From contig JAOPXA010000215.1 in NCBI GenBank assembly GCA_025965395.1, positions 1 through 5,306 of the forward strand: DNA of 5,306 nucleotides. Reading direction: 5' to 3'. Positions 1-5,306 of this stretch are shown piece by piece. A program made the translations under genes and the position numbers. Each line of letters begins with the position of its first letter. Positions within the stretch are counted from its first letter, which is position 1. The notes beneath the pieces were generated by a model. It saw only the letters and a list, made by a program, of their open reading frames with translations, was not told the DNA's origin and ran no database searches. The DNA is from Nocardioidaceae bacterium. Its GTDB lineage: Bacteria > Actinomycetota > Actinomycetes > Propionibacteriales > Nocardioidaceae.

Positions 1-174
1 GGTCATGAGGTCGGGCACGCTCGCGCCTTCCCGAGCCCGCTCGATCACCCAGGTGGCGAGCAAGGCGACGGTCTCGGGGTAGTTGAGCTTGACGCCTCGA
101 GCGAGTCGGTCACGCGCGACCATACCGGCGACGGACAACAGCAATTTCTCGGTTTCCGACGGCGACAGATGCAC
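1..174 (-). CDS. ureA: Urease subunit gamma, N-terminal part (cut by window edge)
   Basis: This is the first 58 codons of urease gamma, the small structural subunit that assembles with UreB and the nickel-bearing UreC into the cytoplasmic enzyme hydrolysing urea. Translating from a GTG at 174 gives a protein beginning [13 protein letters not shown], then [19 protein letters not shown] and a [10 protein letters not shown] segment. These match the family's N-terminal hallmarks: LTP/LSP start, R-rich helix, LNxPEAVA, and the RxGxxVxxLM helix. The family is about 100 residues, so roughly the first 60% is present and the frame stays open to base 1. The GTG lies one base after the urtE stop. No strong SD is visible in the end of urtE, so translation is probably coupled to urtE termination. 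ureB and ureC are expected beyond the left edge, but that cannot be seen. The family call is firm; the start is the only one that fits the family N-terminus. Confidence 0.95.
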   Translation of the reverse strand, partial: MHLSPSETEKLLLSVAGMVARDRLARGVKLNYPETVALLATWVIERAREGASVPDLMT

Positions 175-175
175 C

Positions 176-856
176 TCAGACCGCCATTGCAGCGCGCACG
201 GCTTCGATGGCTCCTGGGCCCCCGACACCGTTGGACGTGACGCGGCCAGACTCGAGCACGTAATAAGAATCCGTCGCCCGCAGCGCGAATCCGACGTGCT
301 GCTCGACAAGAAGCACCGACAAGTCGCCTCGCTGCGTCAGTGAGGTGATGACGCCCTCGATGTCGGCCACGACGTTGGGCTGAATGCCCTCGGTGGGTTC
401 GTCGAGGATCAACGTCTTGGGCTTCGTGAGCAACGTCCGGGCGATGGCGAGCTGTTGGCGCTGCCCGCCGGACAGAAGTCCCGCACGACGACTCAGCAGG
501 GTGGCCAGGGCAGGGAAGGTGTCGAGGACGCCATCCACCTCGGACTTCACCGTGGAGACGAGGTGCAGGTTCTCCAGTGCGGTCATCTGCCCGAAGCACT
601 GCTGACCTTGCGGGACGTAGCCGAGCCCACGCTTGACCCGCGCGCTCGGCCGCATCTTGGTGACGTCTTCTCCATCGAGAAGCACCTTGCCGGACTTGAC
701 CGGGAGCAGCCCGACCGCGACACGCAACAGCGTGGTCTTGCCCGCACCGTTGTGCCCCATGATGGCGAGGGCGCCGGAGTCGGGAAGAGTGATGCTGACG
801 TCGTGAAGCACCATCGACCGGCTGTATCCGGCCGAAACCCCGATGAGCTCAAGCAT
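176..856 (-). CDS. urtE: Urea ABC transporter ATP-binding protein UrtE
   Basis: One of two cytoplasmic ATPases of the urea importer, of the LivF-like branch of branched-chain-amino-acid-type ABC proteins. The 226 residues hold every ATPase motif: Walker A GHNGAGKT at 34-41, Q-loop Gln 83 (in YVPQG), signature LSGGQ at 128-132, Walker B LILDEP at 149-154, and the switch His 187 in VEQH. Length is normal for the family (about 230). The ATG at 856 is preceded by a strong SD (GGAAGGA, about 864-870) and overlaps the urtD stop by 8 nt, so the two ATPases are probably made in a coupled way, fitting a UrtD/UrtE heterodimer. It is assigned to UrtE rather than to leucine-transporter LivF by its place as last gene of a urtABCDE set abutting ureA. 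Nothing looks damaged. Confidence 0.95.
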   Translation of the reverse strand: MLELIGVSAGYSRSMVLHDVSITLPDSGALAIMGHNGAGKTTLLRVAVGLLPVKSGKVLLDGEDVTKMRPSARVKRGLGYVPQGQQCFGQMTALENLHLVSTVKSEVDGVLDTFPALATLLSRRAGLLSGGQRQQLAIARTLLTKPKTLILDEPTEGIQPNVVADIEGVITSLTQRGDLSVLLVEQHVGFALRATDSYYVLESGRVTSNGVGGPGAIEAVRAAMAV

Positions 857-1619
857 GTGCTGTTCCTTCCGCGCTGCGGCCCAGGTAGACCTCTTGGACC
901 TGGGGGTTGGCCTGTATCTCGGCGACGGTGCCCTCGGTCAGCACCTTGCCTCCGTGCATGACGGTGACGATGTCGGCGAACGTACGGACGAAGTCCATGT
1001 CGTGCTCGATGACGACGATCGTGCGGTCGGGACAGATCCGACGCAGGAGCTCGCCCGTCTCTTCACGTTCCTCCGCACTCATGCCCGCCACGGTCTCGTC
1101 GAGGAACATGACCTTGGCGTCCTGCACCAGGAGCATGCCGATCTCGAGCCACTGCTTCTGGCCATGAGCCAGGACACCGGCCGGTCGGCGGCTCACATCC
1201 TGCAGACCGATGGTCTCCAGGGCCTCCTCGACATACGTGGGCACCTTGCGACGCGCCATGATCATGCCCCACGCGGACCGATGCACGCCACCGGCGATGT
1301 CGAGGTTCTGCAGCACGCTGAGCTCCTCGAACACGGTCGCCGTCTGGAATGTGCGACCGACGCCCGCTCGTACGATCTGGTGCGACTTGAGCGACAGCAG
1401 GTCCTTGCCTCGGTACGTCGCGTGGCCGGAGGCCTTCACCAGTCCGGTGAGTGCGTCGACCAGCGTGGTCTTGCCTGCACCGTTGGGGCCGATCAGGAAG
1501 TGCAGTCGCCCCTGCTTGAGCGCCAGGTCGACGCCGGAGATGGCCTTGAACCCGTCGAAGCTGACGGCGAGGTCCTTGATCTCCAGGTGGTCGGGCTCGT
1601 GGGTCTGTGGATCATTCAT
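849..1619 (-). CDS. urtD: Urea ABC transporter ATP-binding protein UrtD
   Basis: Second ATPase of the urea importer, LivG-like branch, 256 residues. Walker A GPNGAGKT is at 44-51, Q-loop Gln 92 is in RTFQT, and His 206 in VIEHDMDFV is the switch histidine. The signature is LAHGQ at 150-154 within a GQKQWLEIGMLL stretch; the S/A-H-G-Q form and the QWLEIGM that follows are typical of UrtD and separate it from LivG. Walker B reads VMFLDET at 170-176: the Asp 174 and catalytic Glu 175 are kept, but the usual following Pro is Thr, followed by the family-typical VAGM. The ATG at 1619 has a near-ideal SD (AAGGAGGTT, 1628-1636, 8-nt spacer) and overlaps the urtC stop as ATGA. Identity is very secure; whether the Thr matters for ATPase rate is unknown. 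Confidence 0.96.
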   Translation of the reverse strand: MNDPQTHEPDHLEIKDLAVSFDGFKAISGVDLALKQGRLHFLIGPNGAGKTTLVDALTGLVKASGHATYRGKDLLSLKSHQIVRAGVGRTFQTATVFEELSVLQNLDIAGGVHRSAWGMIMARRKVPTYVEEALETIGLQDVSRRPAGVLAHGQKQWLEIGMLLVQDAKVMFLDETVAGMSAEEREETGELLRRICPDRTIVVIEHDMDFVRTFADIVTVMHGGKVLTEGTVAEIQANPQVQEVYLGRSAEGTAHA

Positions 1620-2698
1620 ACTGCCTCAACCTCCTTGATGTCGGTCCGCCTTCGGTTCAACGCCTGCCAGGCCTTGGGAATCACCGAGGTCAGGCCGTTG
1701 GGGATGAAGAGAATGACGATGATGAACATCGCGCCCAAGAAGTAGGTCCACTGGTCGGGGTAGGCCTCCGACAGTGACGTACGCCCGTAGCCGACCACCA
1801 AGGCGCCGATCGCAGGTCCGAGCAAGGTTGCCCGCCCGCCGAGCGCGACGCCAGCGATCAACATGATGGACGCCAGTGCACTCACTTCGCGCGGGTTGAT
1901 GAGACCGGCCATCGGCACGAACATCGCCCCGCCGATGCTGGCCATGATGGCCGCGATCACGAAGGCCACCACCTTGATGTTGGCCGGGTCGTAGCCGAGG
2001 AACCGTACGCGTTCTTCCTGGTCACGGGTCGCGATCAAGACCTCACCGAACCTGCTCCGGTAGAGCTGGAAGGTGATGAGCAACATCACGATGAGGATCA
2101 CGGCCGTGATCATGTAGATCATCTTCTTGTTGACCGGGTCATACAGGTTGTAGCCGAAGAACGTGCTGAGCGAGTTGAGCCCCGTCTGCCCGCCGGTGTA
2201 CTTGATCTGCGAGACCAGGAGCGCACCGAAAGCGACGGTCAATGCCTGCGACAAAATGGCGAAGTAGGCGCCTTTGATCCGCCTCTTGAAGACGGCCAGA
2301 CCGAGCACGAGCGCCACCAGTGCCGGGATGACGACGATCGCAGCAATCGTGAACGCTCCGCTTCTGAACGGCGCCCACCATGCTGGCAGCACCCCCGAGC
2401 CGAAGTTCATCATGAAGTCCGGCACAGCGTCGGGTCCGGCCGCTTCGAGCTTCAAGTGCATACCCATGGCGTAGGCGCCGAGGCCGAAGAAGAGACCCTG
2501 GCCCAGGACCAGCATTCCGCCACGTCCCCACGCGAGGCCGATGCCGACCCCCGCGATCGCGTAGCAGCAGTACTTGCCAAGGTTGTTCAGCCGAAAGGAG
2601 CTGAGCGCACCGGGAGCAATGACCAGGAGGAACAGGGCCAGGATCGCGATGCCGATGAGCGGGAAGTAGGCCTTGAAAGCCATGACGCGGGCATTCAT
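1616..2698 (-). CDS. urtC: Urea ABC transporter permease UrtC
   Basis: Membrane subunit that with UrtB forms the urea channel; LivM-like permease family (BPD_transp_2), 360 residues, a normal length. It is mostly hydrophobic, with about nine likely membrane segments, roughly 12-34, 44-60, 65-82, 116-136, 146-165, 193-211, 242-262, 275-300 and 316-338. The WGRGGMLVLGQG region (57-68) corresponds to the conserved W-x-x-G-x-L-S-L-G-H/Q-G motif of this permease group. The segment SRFGEVLIATRDQEERVRF (215-233) is the cytoplasmic coupling loop that contacts the ATPase. The C-terminal tail is charged and cytoplasmic. The ATG at 2698 overlaps the urtB stop as ATGA and has a GAGGAG SD at 2705-2710; a second in-frame Met at residue 6 lacks comparable spacing. 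Assignment as UrtC rather than LivM rests on the operon and the coupling-loop wording. Confidence 0.95.
   Translation of the reverse strand: MNARVMAFKAYFPLIGIAILALFLLVIAPGALSSFRLNNLGKYCCYAIAGVGIGLAWGRGGMLVLGQGLFFGLGAYAMGMHLKLEAAGPDAVPDFMMNFGSGVLPAWWAPFRSGAFTIAAIVVIPALVALVLGLAVFKRRIKGAYFAILSQALTVAFGALLVSQIKYTGGQTGLNSLSTFFGYNLYDPVNKKMIYMITAVILIVMLLITFQLYRSRFGEVLIATRDQEERVRFLGYDPANIKVVAFVIAAIMASIGGAMFVPMAGLINPREVSALASIMLIAGVALGGRATLLGPAIGALVVGYGRTSLSEAYPDQWTYFLGAMFIIVILFIPNGLTSVIPKAWQALNRRRTDIKEVEAV
1628..1636 (-). promoter_or_regulatory. Near-consensus Shine-Dalgarno site of urtD
   Basis: The minus strand reads AAGGAGGTT inside the last codons of urtC, 8 nt before the urtD ATG. It is the strongest ribosome site in the window. 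It allows independent initiation at a gene that is also coupled to urtC through an ATGA stop-start overlap. Confidence 0.8.
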
Positions 2699-3579
2699 GC
2701 CAGGCTCCTCGTCCGGGTCGCGAACAATCCTTGTGGGCGCACCTGGAGGAACACGACCACGAGGAGGAAGGTCAGGACCACGGCCATGCTTCCGTCCGTC
2801 CAGTAGGTCAGGAAGGCCCGCGTGATTCCGAGCGCGAACGCGGCGATCACGGCGCCCTTGATCTGACCAATGCCACCGGCCACGACGACGAGGAAGGCCC
2901 AGATGATGTACTCCTGGCCCATCGTCGACTCGGTCGCCGTGATCAGGGTGACGGCAACGCCGGCGACACCTGCCAGGCCCGAACCGATGAAGAAGGTCAG
3001 CCGATCGATGGAGCGGGTCGAGACGCCGACGGTCTCGGCCAGGTCACGGTTCTGCACGGTGGCCCGGATCTGGCGGCCGAAGCCCGTGTACTTGAGGAGG
3101 CTCGTCAAGCCGATCACGCAGGCGATCGACAGCACGAGGATGAACAGCTGGGTGAGTGGATACCGGTAGCCAAAGATGGGGATCTGTCCGTGGAGCCAGC
3201 TCGGTGCCTTGACGGCCTTGGCCTGGGCTCCGAAGATGTCCTTCGCGGCCTGCTGCAAGACGAGGCTCACGCCGAAGGTCACGAGGAGCGTATCGAGCGT
3301 TCGGTGGTACATCCGGGAGATCACGAGGACCTCCAGCAGGAGACCAAGAAGTCCTGCCACGATGAAGGCGAACGGGAGCGCGAAGATGATCGAGATATCA
3401 GCGTTGGTGATCAGCTGCTGGGTCATGTAGGCCGAGTAGGCACCGGCCATGAGGAATTCACCGTGCGCCATGTTGATGACGCCCATCTGACCGAACGTCA
3501 GGGTAAGACCGAGCGCGACCAGCAGGAGTGTGGCGCCGTATGAAGCGCCGGTGAAGGTTTGCGAGATCACAACATCCAT
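2695..3579 (-). CDS. urtB: Urea ABC transporter permease UrtB
   Basis: Partner channel subunit, LivH-like permease family, 294 residues. The N-terminal stretch GLTLTFGQMGVINMAHGEF (24-42) is the family's most conserved segment; likely membrane segments follow at about 12-30, 62-88, 96-112, 142-163, 194-214, 224-250 and 264-282. The loop FGRQIRATVQNRDLAETVG (167-185), with the FIGSGLAGVAG helix after it (197-207), is the ATPase-coupling region. A conserved RPQGLF (281-286) closes the protein. This is the short form, without the large N-terminal extracytoplasmic region found in many proteobacterial UrtB proteins. The ATG at 3579 is supported by a GGAAGG SD at 3588-3593 with an 8-nt spacer. Unlike the other junctions in the operon, it is separated from the gene before it by 93 nt containing a strong hairpin, so its expression may be set apart from that of urtA. 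Confidence 0.95.
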   Translation of the reverse strand: MDVVISQTFTGASYGATLLLVALGLTLTFGQMGVINMAHGEFLMAGAYSAYMTQQLITNADISIIFALPFAFIVAGLLGLLLEVLVISRMYHRTLDTLLVTFGVSLVLQQAAKDIFGAQAKAVKAPSWLHGQIPIFGYRYPLTQLFILVLSIACVIGLTSLLKYTGFGRQIRATVQNRDLAETVGVSTRSIDRLTFFIGSGLAGVAGVAVTLITATESTMGQEYIIWAFLVVVAGGIGQIKGAVIAAFALGITRAFLTYWTDGSMAVVLTFLLVVVFLQVRPQGLFATRTRSLA

Positions 3580-3592
3580 GAAGGCTGCCTTC
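3580..3592 (-). promoter_or_regulatory. Small hairpin covering the urtB Shine-Dalgarno
   Basis: GAAGG (3588-3592) and CCTTC (3580-3584) form a perfect 5-bp stem with a 3-nt loop, ending directly at the urtB ATG. The first arm contains most of the GGAAGG ribosome site, so the site could be masked in the mRNA. A 5-bp stem is weak alone and may be coincidental. Confidence 0.4.
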
Positions 3593-3614
3593 CGAAGAGT
3601 GGGGACCGGGCTGA

Positions 3615-3652
3615 CCCCGGGGTCCCGCGTCGCGAGACGCGGAACCCCGGGG
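3615..3652 (-). promoter_or_regulatory. 17-bp hairpin between urtA and urtB
   Basis: Two 17-nt arms (3636-3652 and 3615-3631) flank a 4-nt loop (3632-3635). Read as minus-strand RNA, all 17 positions pair: sixteen Watson-Crick and one G-U. Read as plus-strand RNA the same position is a C-A mismatch. The stem is almost all G:C. It begins 20 nt after the urtA stop. No U-tract follows it, so a classical intrinsic terminator is not supported. Likely roles are protection of the upstream urtA message from 3' decay or partial termination, either of which would leave more UrtA than UrtBCDE, as expected for a binding-protein transporter. A genome-wide dispersed palindrome is another possibility. The pairing is seen; the role is inferred. 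Confidence 0.75.
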
Positions 3653-3672
3653 GTTGAGTTACCTGTTCGAAC

Positions 3673-4929
3673 TCACTCCTTCGAGGGATCCCACCAGCTG
3701 TACGTCTTCAGGAACGGATCCGGCTCGATGGGCCCGTCAGACGAGAAGATCGTCTTGATGAGCTTGTCGGGCTGGACCTGACCGATGAGGTTGGTCTTGG
3801 CGATGTGGTGGTTCTCGCCGTTGACCGTCACCTTGCCCTCCGGTGCGGCGTAGGTGATGCCGTCGGCTGCGCCGATGACCTTTTCGGTGTCGAAGCTGCC
3901 GGCCTTCTCGACCATGGCCTTGTAGAGGAACATCGACGTGTAAGCGGCTTCCATCGGGTCGGATGTCACGCGCTTCTCGCCGAACTTGGCCTTGAAGGCC
4001 TTCACGAATGCGGCATTCTCCGGGCTTTCGACGGTCTGGTAGTAGTTCCAGGACGTCATCTGACCCGTGAGGTCCACCGGAATGGCGGCCGCTTCTTCTT
4101 CAGCGATCGAGACCGAGACGATCGGGGCGTTGGAAGAGTTCAAGCCCTTGTCGTCGTATGCCTGCAGGAAGGCGACGTTGGAGTCGCCGTTGATCGTGTT
4201 GAAGACCACGTCAGGCTTGGTCGACACGATCTTGTCGACCGCGGTGCCCCAAGCGCCCTGGTCGAGCGGCTGGTACTCCTCGCCGACGACCTTGATGCCG
4301 TACTCCTCGCAGTACTGCTTGATGATCTTGTTGGCCGTGCGCGGGAAGACGTAGTCCGAGCCGGCGAGGAAGATCGACTTGATCTTCTTCTCGGTGCGGA
4401 GGAAGTCCAGCGCGGGGATGATCTGCTGGTTCGTGGTCGCGCCGGTGTAGAAGATGTTGTGGTCGGCCTCGAGCCCTTCGTACTGGACGGGGTAGAACAA
4501 GATGTTGTTCAGGCTCTTGAAGACCGGACGCATCGCCACACGTGAGGACGACGTCCAGCCACCGAACACGGCGGCAACGCAGTCACTCTGAATGAGCTTC
4601 TCCGCCTTCTCCGCGAAGACTGTGGGCTCGCTCGCGCCGTCTTCCTGGATCGGCTCGATCTTCTTGCCGAGGATGCCGCCAGCATCGTTGATCTGCTCAG
4701 CTGCAAGATTGAGGGAGTCGGAGACCGTCTTCTCGCTGATCGACATTGCCCCGCTCATGGAGTTGAGGAAGCCGAGCTTGACCGTGTCACCCGAGGTATC
4801 AACGCAAGAAGAACCTGACGATCCTGCTGCTGTGTCGCCATCGGACGACTTCGAGCCACATCCGGTCATGACGAGCGCGGCAGACAATGCCGCTGCCGTG
4901 CCGGCAATGAGCCTGGCGCGTGATTTCAC
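3673..4929 (-). CDS. urtA: Urea ABC transporter substrate-binding lipoprotein UrtA
   Basis: Extracellular urea-binding protein that delivers urea to UrtBC; type I periplasmic-binding fold, LivJ/AmiC-like family. From the GTG at 4929 it is 418 residues. A lipoprotein signal peptide has a basic start (MKSRAR), a hydrophobic Ala/Leu core (7-21) and lipobox MTGC ending at Cys 24; Met at -3 is acceptable but less usual than Leu. A Ser/Gly/Asp linker (25-41) follows. The mature domain has family wording: KLGFLNSMSGAMSISE (51-66), FGGWTSSSR (122-130), FYPVQYEG (145-152), GEEYQPL (216-222), NTINGDSNVAF (244-254) and a C-terminal WWDP (412-415). Cys 42 and Cys 117 could pair in a disulfide (inference). 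The open frame also allows a TTG at 4956 and a GTG at 4932. The SD at 4938-4945 lies inside the TTG version and fits 4929 best, so the TTG is unlikely. As first gene of the operon it follows the presumed promoter region. Confidence 0.95.
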   Translation of the reverse strand: MKSRARLIAGTAAALSAALVMTGCGSKSSDGDTAAGSSGSSCVDTSGDTVKLGFLNSMSGAMSISEKTVSDSLNLAAEQINDAGGILGKKIEPIQEDGASEPTVFAEKAEKLIQSDCVAAVFGGWTSSSRVAMRPVFKSLNNILFYPVQYEGLEADHNIFYTGATTNQQIIPALDFLRTEKKIKSIFLAGSDYVFPRTANKIIKQYCEEYGIKVVGEEYQPLDQGAWGTAVDKIVSTKPDVVFNTINGDSNVAFLQAYDDKGLNSSNAPIVSVSIAEEEAAAIPVDLTGQMTSWNYYQTVESPENAAFVKAFKAKFGEKRVTSDPMEAAYTSMFLYKAMVEKAGSFDTEKVIGAADGITYAAPEGKVTVNGENHHIAKTNLIGQVQPDKLIKTIFSSDGPIEPDPFLKTYSWWDPSKE

Positions 4930-4937
4930 CACTGGAA

Positions 4938-4945
4938 TCCCTTTC
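4938..4945 (-). promoter_or_regulatory. Shine-Dalgarno site that decides the urtA start
   Basis: On the minus strand this reads GAAAGGGA, with AAGG complementary to the 16S rRNA tail. It sits 8 nt before the GTG at 4929 and 5 nt before the GTG at 4932. Nothing similar precedes the TTG at 4956, whose reading frame would include this site. It therefore favours 4929, with 4932 as second choice. Confidence 0.6.
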
Positions 4946-4959
4946 GGTTGTTGCAAGTT

Positions 4960-4977
4960 CGGCGCGTCAACGCGCCG
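4960..4977. repeat. 8-2-8 palindrome in the urtA upstream region
   Basis: Perfect inverted repeat with arms CGGCGCGT (4960-4967) and ACGCGCCG (4970-4977) around a 2-bp centre. As RNA it would fold as a 7-bp G:C-rich stem with a tetraloop, ending 14 nt before the urtA SD. It may be a dimeric regulator site on DNA or a leader hairpin; no U-tract follows, so it is not a terminator. It stands out because the sequence just upstream (4978-5064) is much more AT-rich. Confidence 0.55.
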
Positions 4978-5064
4978 TCTGATACATGCAACTTAGGAAG
5001 GAGAGATTTCCACTTACTTCCAAATGGTATTACTTTCGTGTTAATCGGCGCTTTTAGCGAGTCC
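4978..5064 (-). promoter_or_regulatory. Probable urtA promoter region (unresolved)
   Basis: This AT-richer spacer between the DUF72 stop and the palindrome is the only room for the urt promoter. It holds a direct repeat on the minus strand, GAAAGTAA (5030-5037) and GGAAGTAA (5014-5021), 16 bp apart. It also holds an AC-n9-AC pattern (5027-5039), the minimal form of actinobacterial GlnR boxes but with poor agreement to the fuller consensus. No convincing -35/-10 pair was found; TAATAC (5028-5033) and TAAGTT (4989-4994) resemble a -10 but lack a good -35. A short CGCT/AGCG inverted repeat (5049-5059) without a U-tract is not a credible terminator for the DUF72 gene. Confidence 0.35.
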
Positions 5065-5306
5065 TTATGGCACCAAGTCGGCGAGACGCTCGGTAAGCGC
5101 CATGGCGTCGAACGGTGCACGCACTTTCATGTCGTTGTCGAAGTAGACATACACGTCGGTGCCCATTTCCGCCCATCCCCGCACCAGCTGCGCCCAGCTG
5201 TCCAGGGCTTGGTCGGAGTAGCCGCTCGCGTAAAGCTCGGTGTCACCGTGCAAACGGACGTAGGCGAAATCCGCCGTCACCTCACGAATCAGCGGCCACT
5301 TGCCAG
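5065..5306 (-). CDS. DUF72 (YecE-like) family protein, C-terminal part (cut by window edge)
   Basis: The last 79 complete codons of a DUF72 family protein, ending with TAA at 5065-5067; the frame is open to the right edge, so the true start lies outside. Recognisable family segments in order are GKWPLIRE, TADFAYVRLHGD, the SGYSDQALDSWA helix and DVYVYFDND, followed by the usual APFDAMALTERL end. Full-length members are around 250 residues with a TIM-barrel-like fold, so about a third is visible. The biochemical function of the family is not established. A GTG at 5280 could be read as a start, but the eight residues before it (from GKWPL) match the family, so it is internal. The gene is co-directional with urtA, 135 nt upstream, and has no evident functional link to urea use. 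Confidence 0.85.
   Translation of the reverse strand, partial: GKWPLIREVTADFAYVRLHGDTELYASGYSDQALDSWAQLVRGWAEMGTDVYVYFDNDMKVRAPFDAMALTERLADLVP

Noticed and set aside
45..599. Minus-strand 184-codon frame overlapping urtE and ureA
   Set aside because: Out of frame with both real genes, Arg/Ser/Pro-rich shadow translation and no SD.
843..1745. Long plus-strand open frame (300 codons) opposite urtD and part of urtC
   Set aside because: It is antisense to a clear ATPase gene, has low-complexity His/Asp/Glu/Arg-rich content typical of GC-rich mirror frames, and no recognisable domain.
2731..3543. Plus-strand open frame (270 codons) opposite urtB
   Set aside because: Mirror frame of a permease gene; highly charged, repetitive composition and no family resemblance.
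3615..3652. Intrinsic terminator call for the urtA-urtB hairpin
   Set aside because: The stem is strong but the minus-strand sequence after it has no run of U, so only a regulatory or stabilising hairpin is claimed.
3805..4545. Plus-strand open frame (246 codons) opposite urtA
   Set aside because: Mirror frame over a well-supported binding-protein gene; Val/Asp/Leu/Arg-rich with no domain.
176..4929. Branched-chain amino acid transporter (livJHMGF) as an alternative identity for the five-gene set
   Set aside because: The UrtD-type signature with QWLEIGM, UrtA wording such as the FGGWTSSSR and NTINGDSN segments, gene order, and direct junction with ureA all favour urea.
4995..5044. Plus-strand AGGAAGGAG followed by a six-codon ATG frame (5024-5044), as a possible leader peptide
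   Set aside because: Spacing from SD to ATG is too long, the peptide is trivial, and it leads into no plus-strand gene.
5049..5059. CGCT/AGCG inverted repeat as a terminator for the DUF72 gene
   Set aside because: Only four base pairs and no U-tract; easily found by chance.

Overview
The window carries almost one thing: a complete five-gene urea ABC transporter operon (urtABCDE), all on the minus strand, running directly into the first gene of a urease operon (ureA, gamma subunit, cut by the left edge). At the right edge, upstream of urtA and on the same strand, is the 3' end of a DUF72 (YecE-like) gene. The sequence is GC-rich by eye, uses GTG starts, has compact genes with 4-8 nt overlaps and strong Shine-Dalgarno (SD) sequences. 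The urtB form is short (no large N-terminal extracytoplasmic domain) and UrtA is a lipoprotein with a Ser/Gly/Asp-rich linker. Together these suggest a high-GC Gram-positive (Actinomycetota); this is inference, and no genus is claimed.

Layout in transcription order (right to left on the + strand): DUF72 C-terminus (5306-5065); a 135-nt AT-richer spacer with a GC-rich 8-2-8 palindrome, where the urt promoter should lie; urtA, substrate-binding lipoprotein (4929-3673); a 93-nt spacer with a 17-bp hairpin and a second small hairpin over the urtB SD; urtB permease (3579-2695); urtC permease (2698-1616, ATGA overlap with urtB); urtD ATPase (1619-849, ATGA overlap with urtC); urtE ATPase (856-176, 8-nt overlap with urtD); ureA (from 174, one base after the urtE stop).

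How it works together: UrtA captures urea outside the membrane, UrtB/UrtC form the pore, UrtD/UrtE hydrolyse ATP, and the imported urea is hydrolysed by urease (UreABC) to ammonia and carbamate/CO2. Transport and hydrolysis appear to be one transcriptional unit. Such operons are usually nitrogen-controlled (GlnR or AmtR in Actinomycetota), but no convincing operator was identified by eye.

I do not see a previously undescribed system. The points worth a second look are RNA-level: the strong, strand-asymmetric hairpin between urtA and urtB, the possible masking of the urtB ribosome site, the palindrome in the urtA leader, the direct urt-ure linkage, and a Pro-to-Thr change beside the Walker B glutamate of UrtD. 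Apart from the two spacers, nearly every base is coding; there is no gene-free stretch above 300 nt, and no RNA gene, mobile element or CRISPR array was seen.
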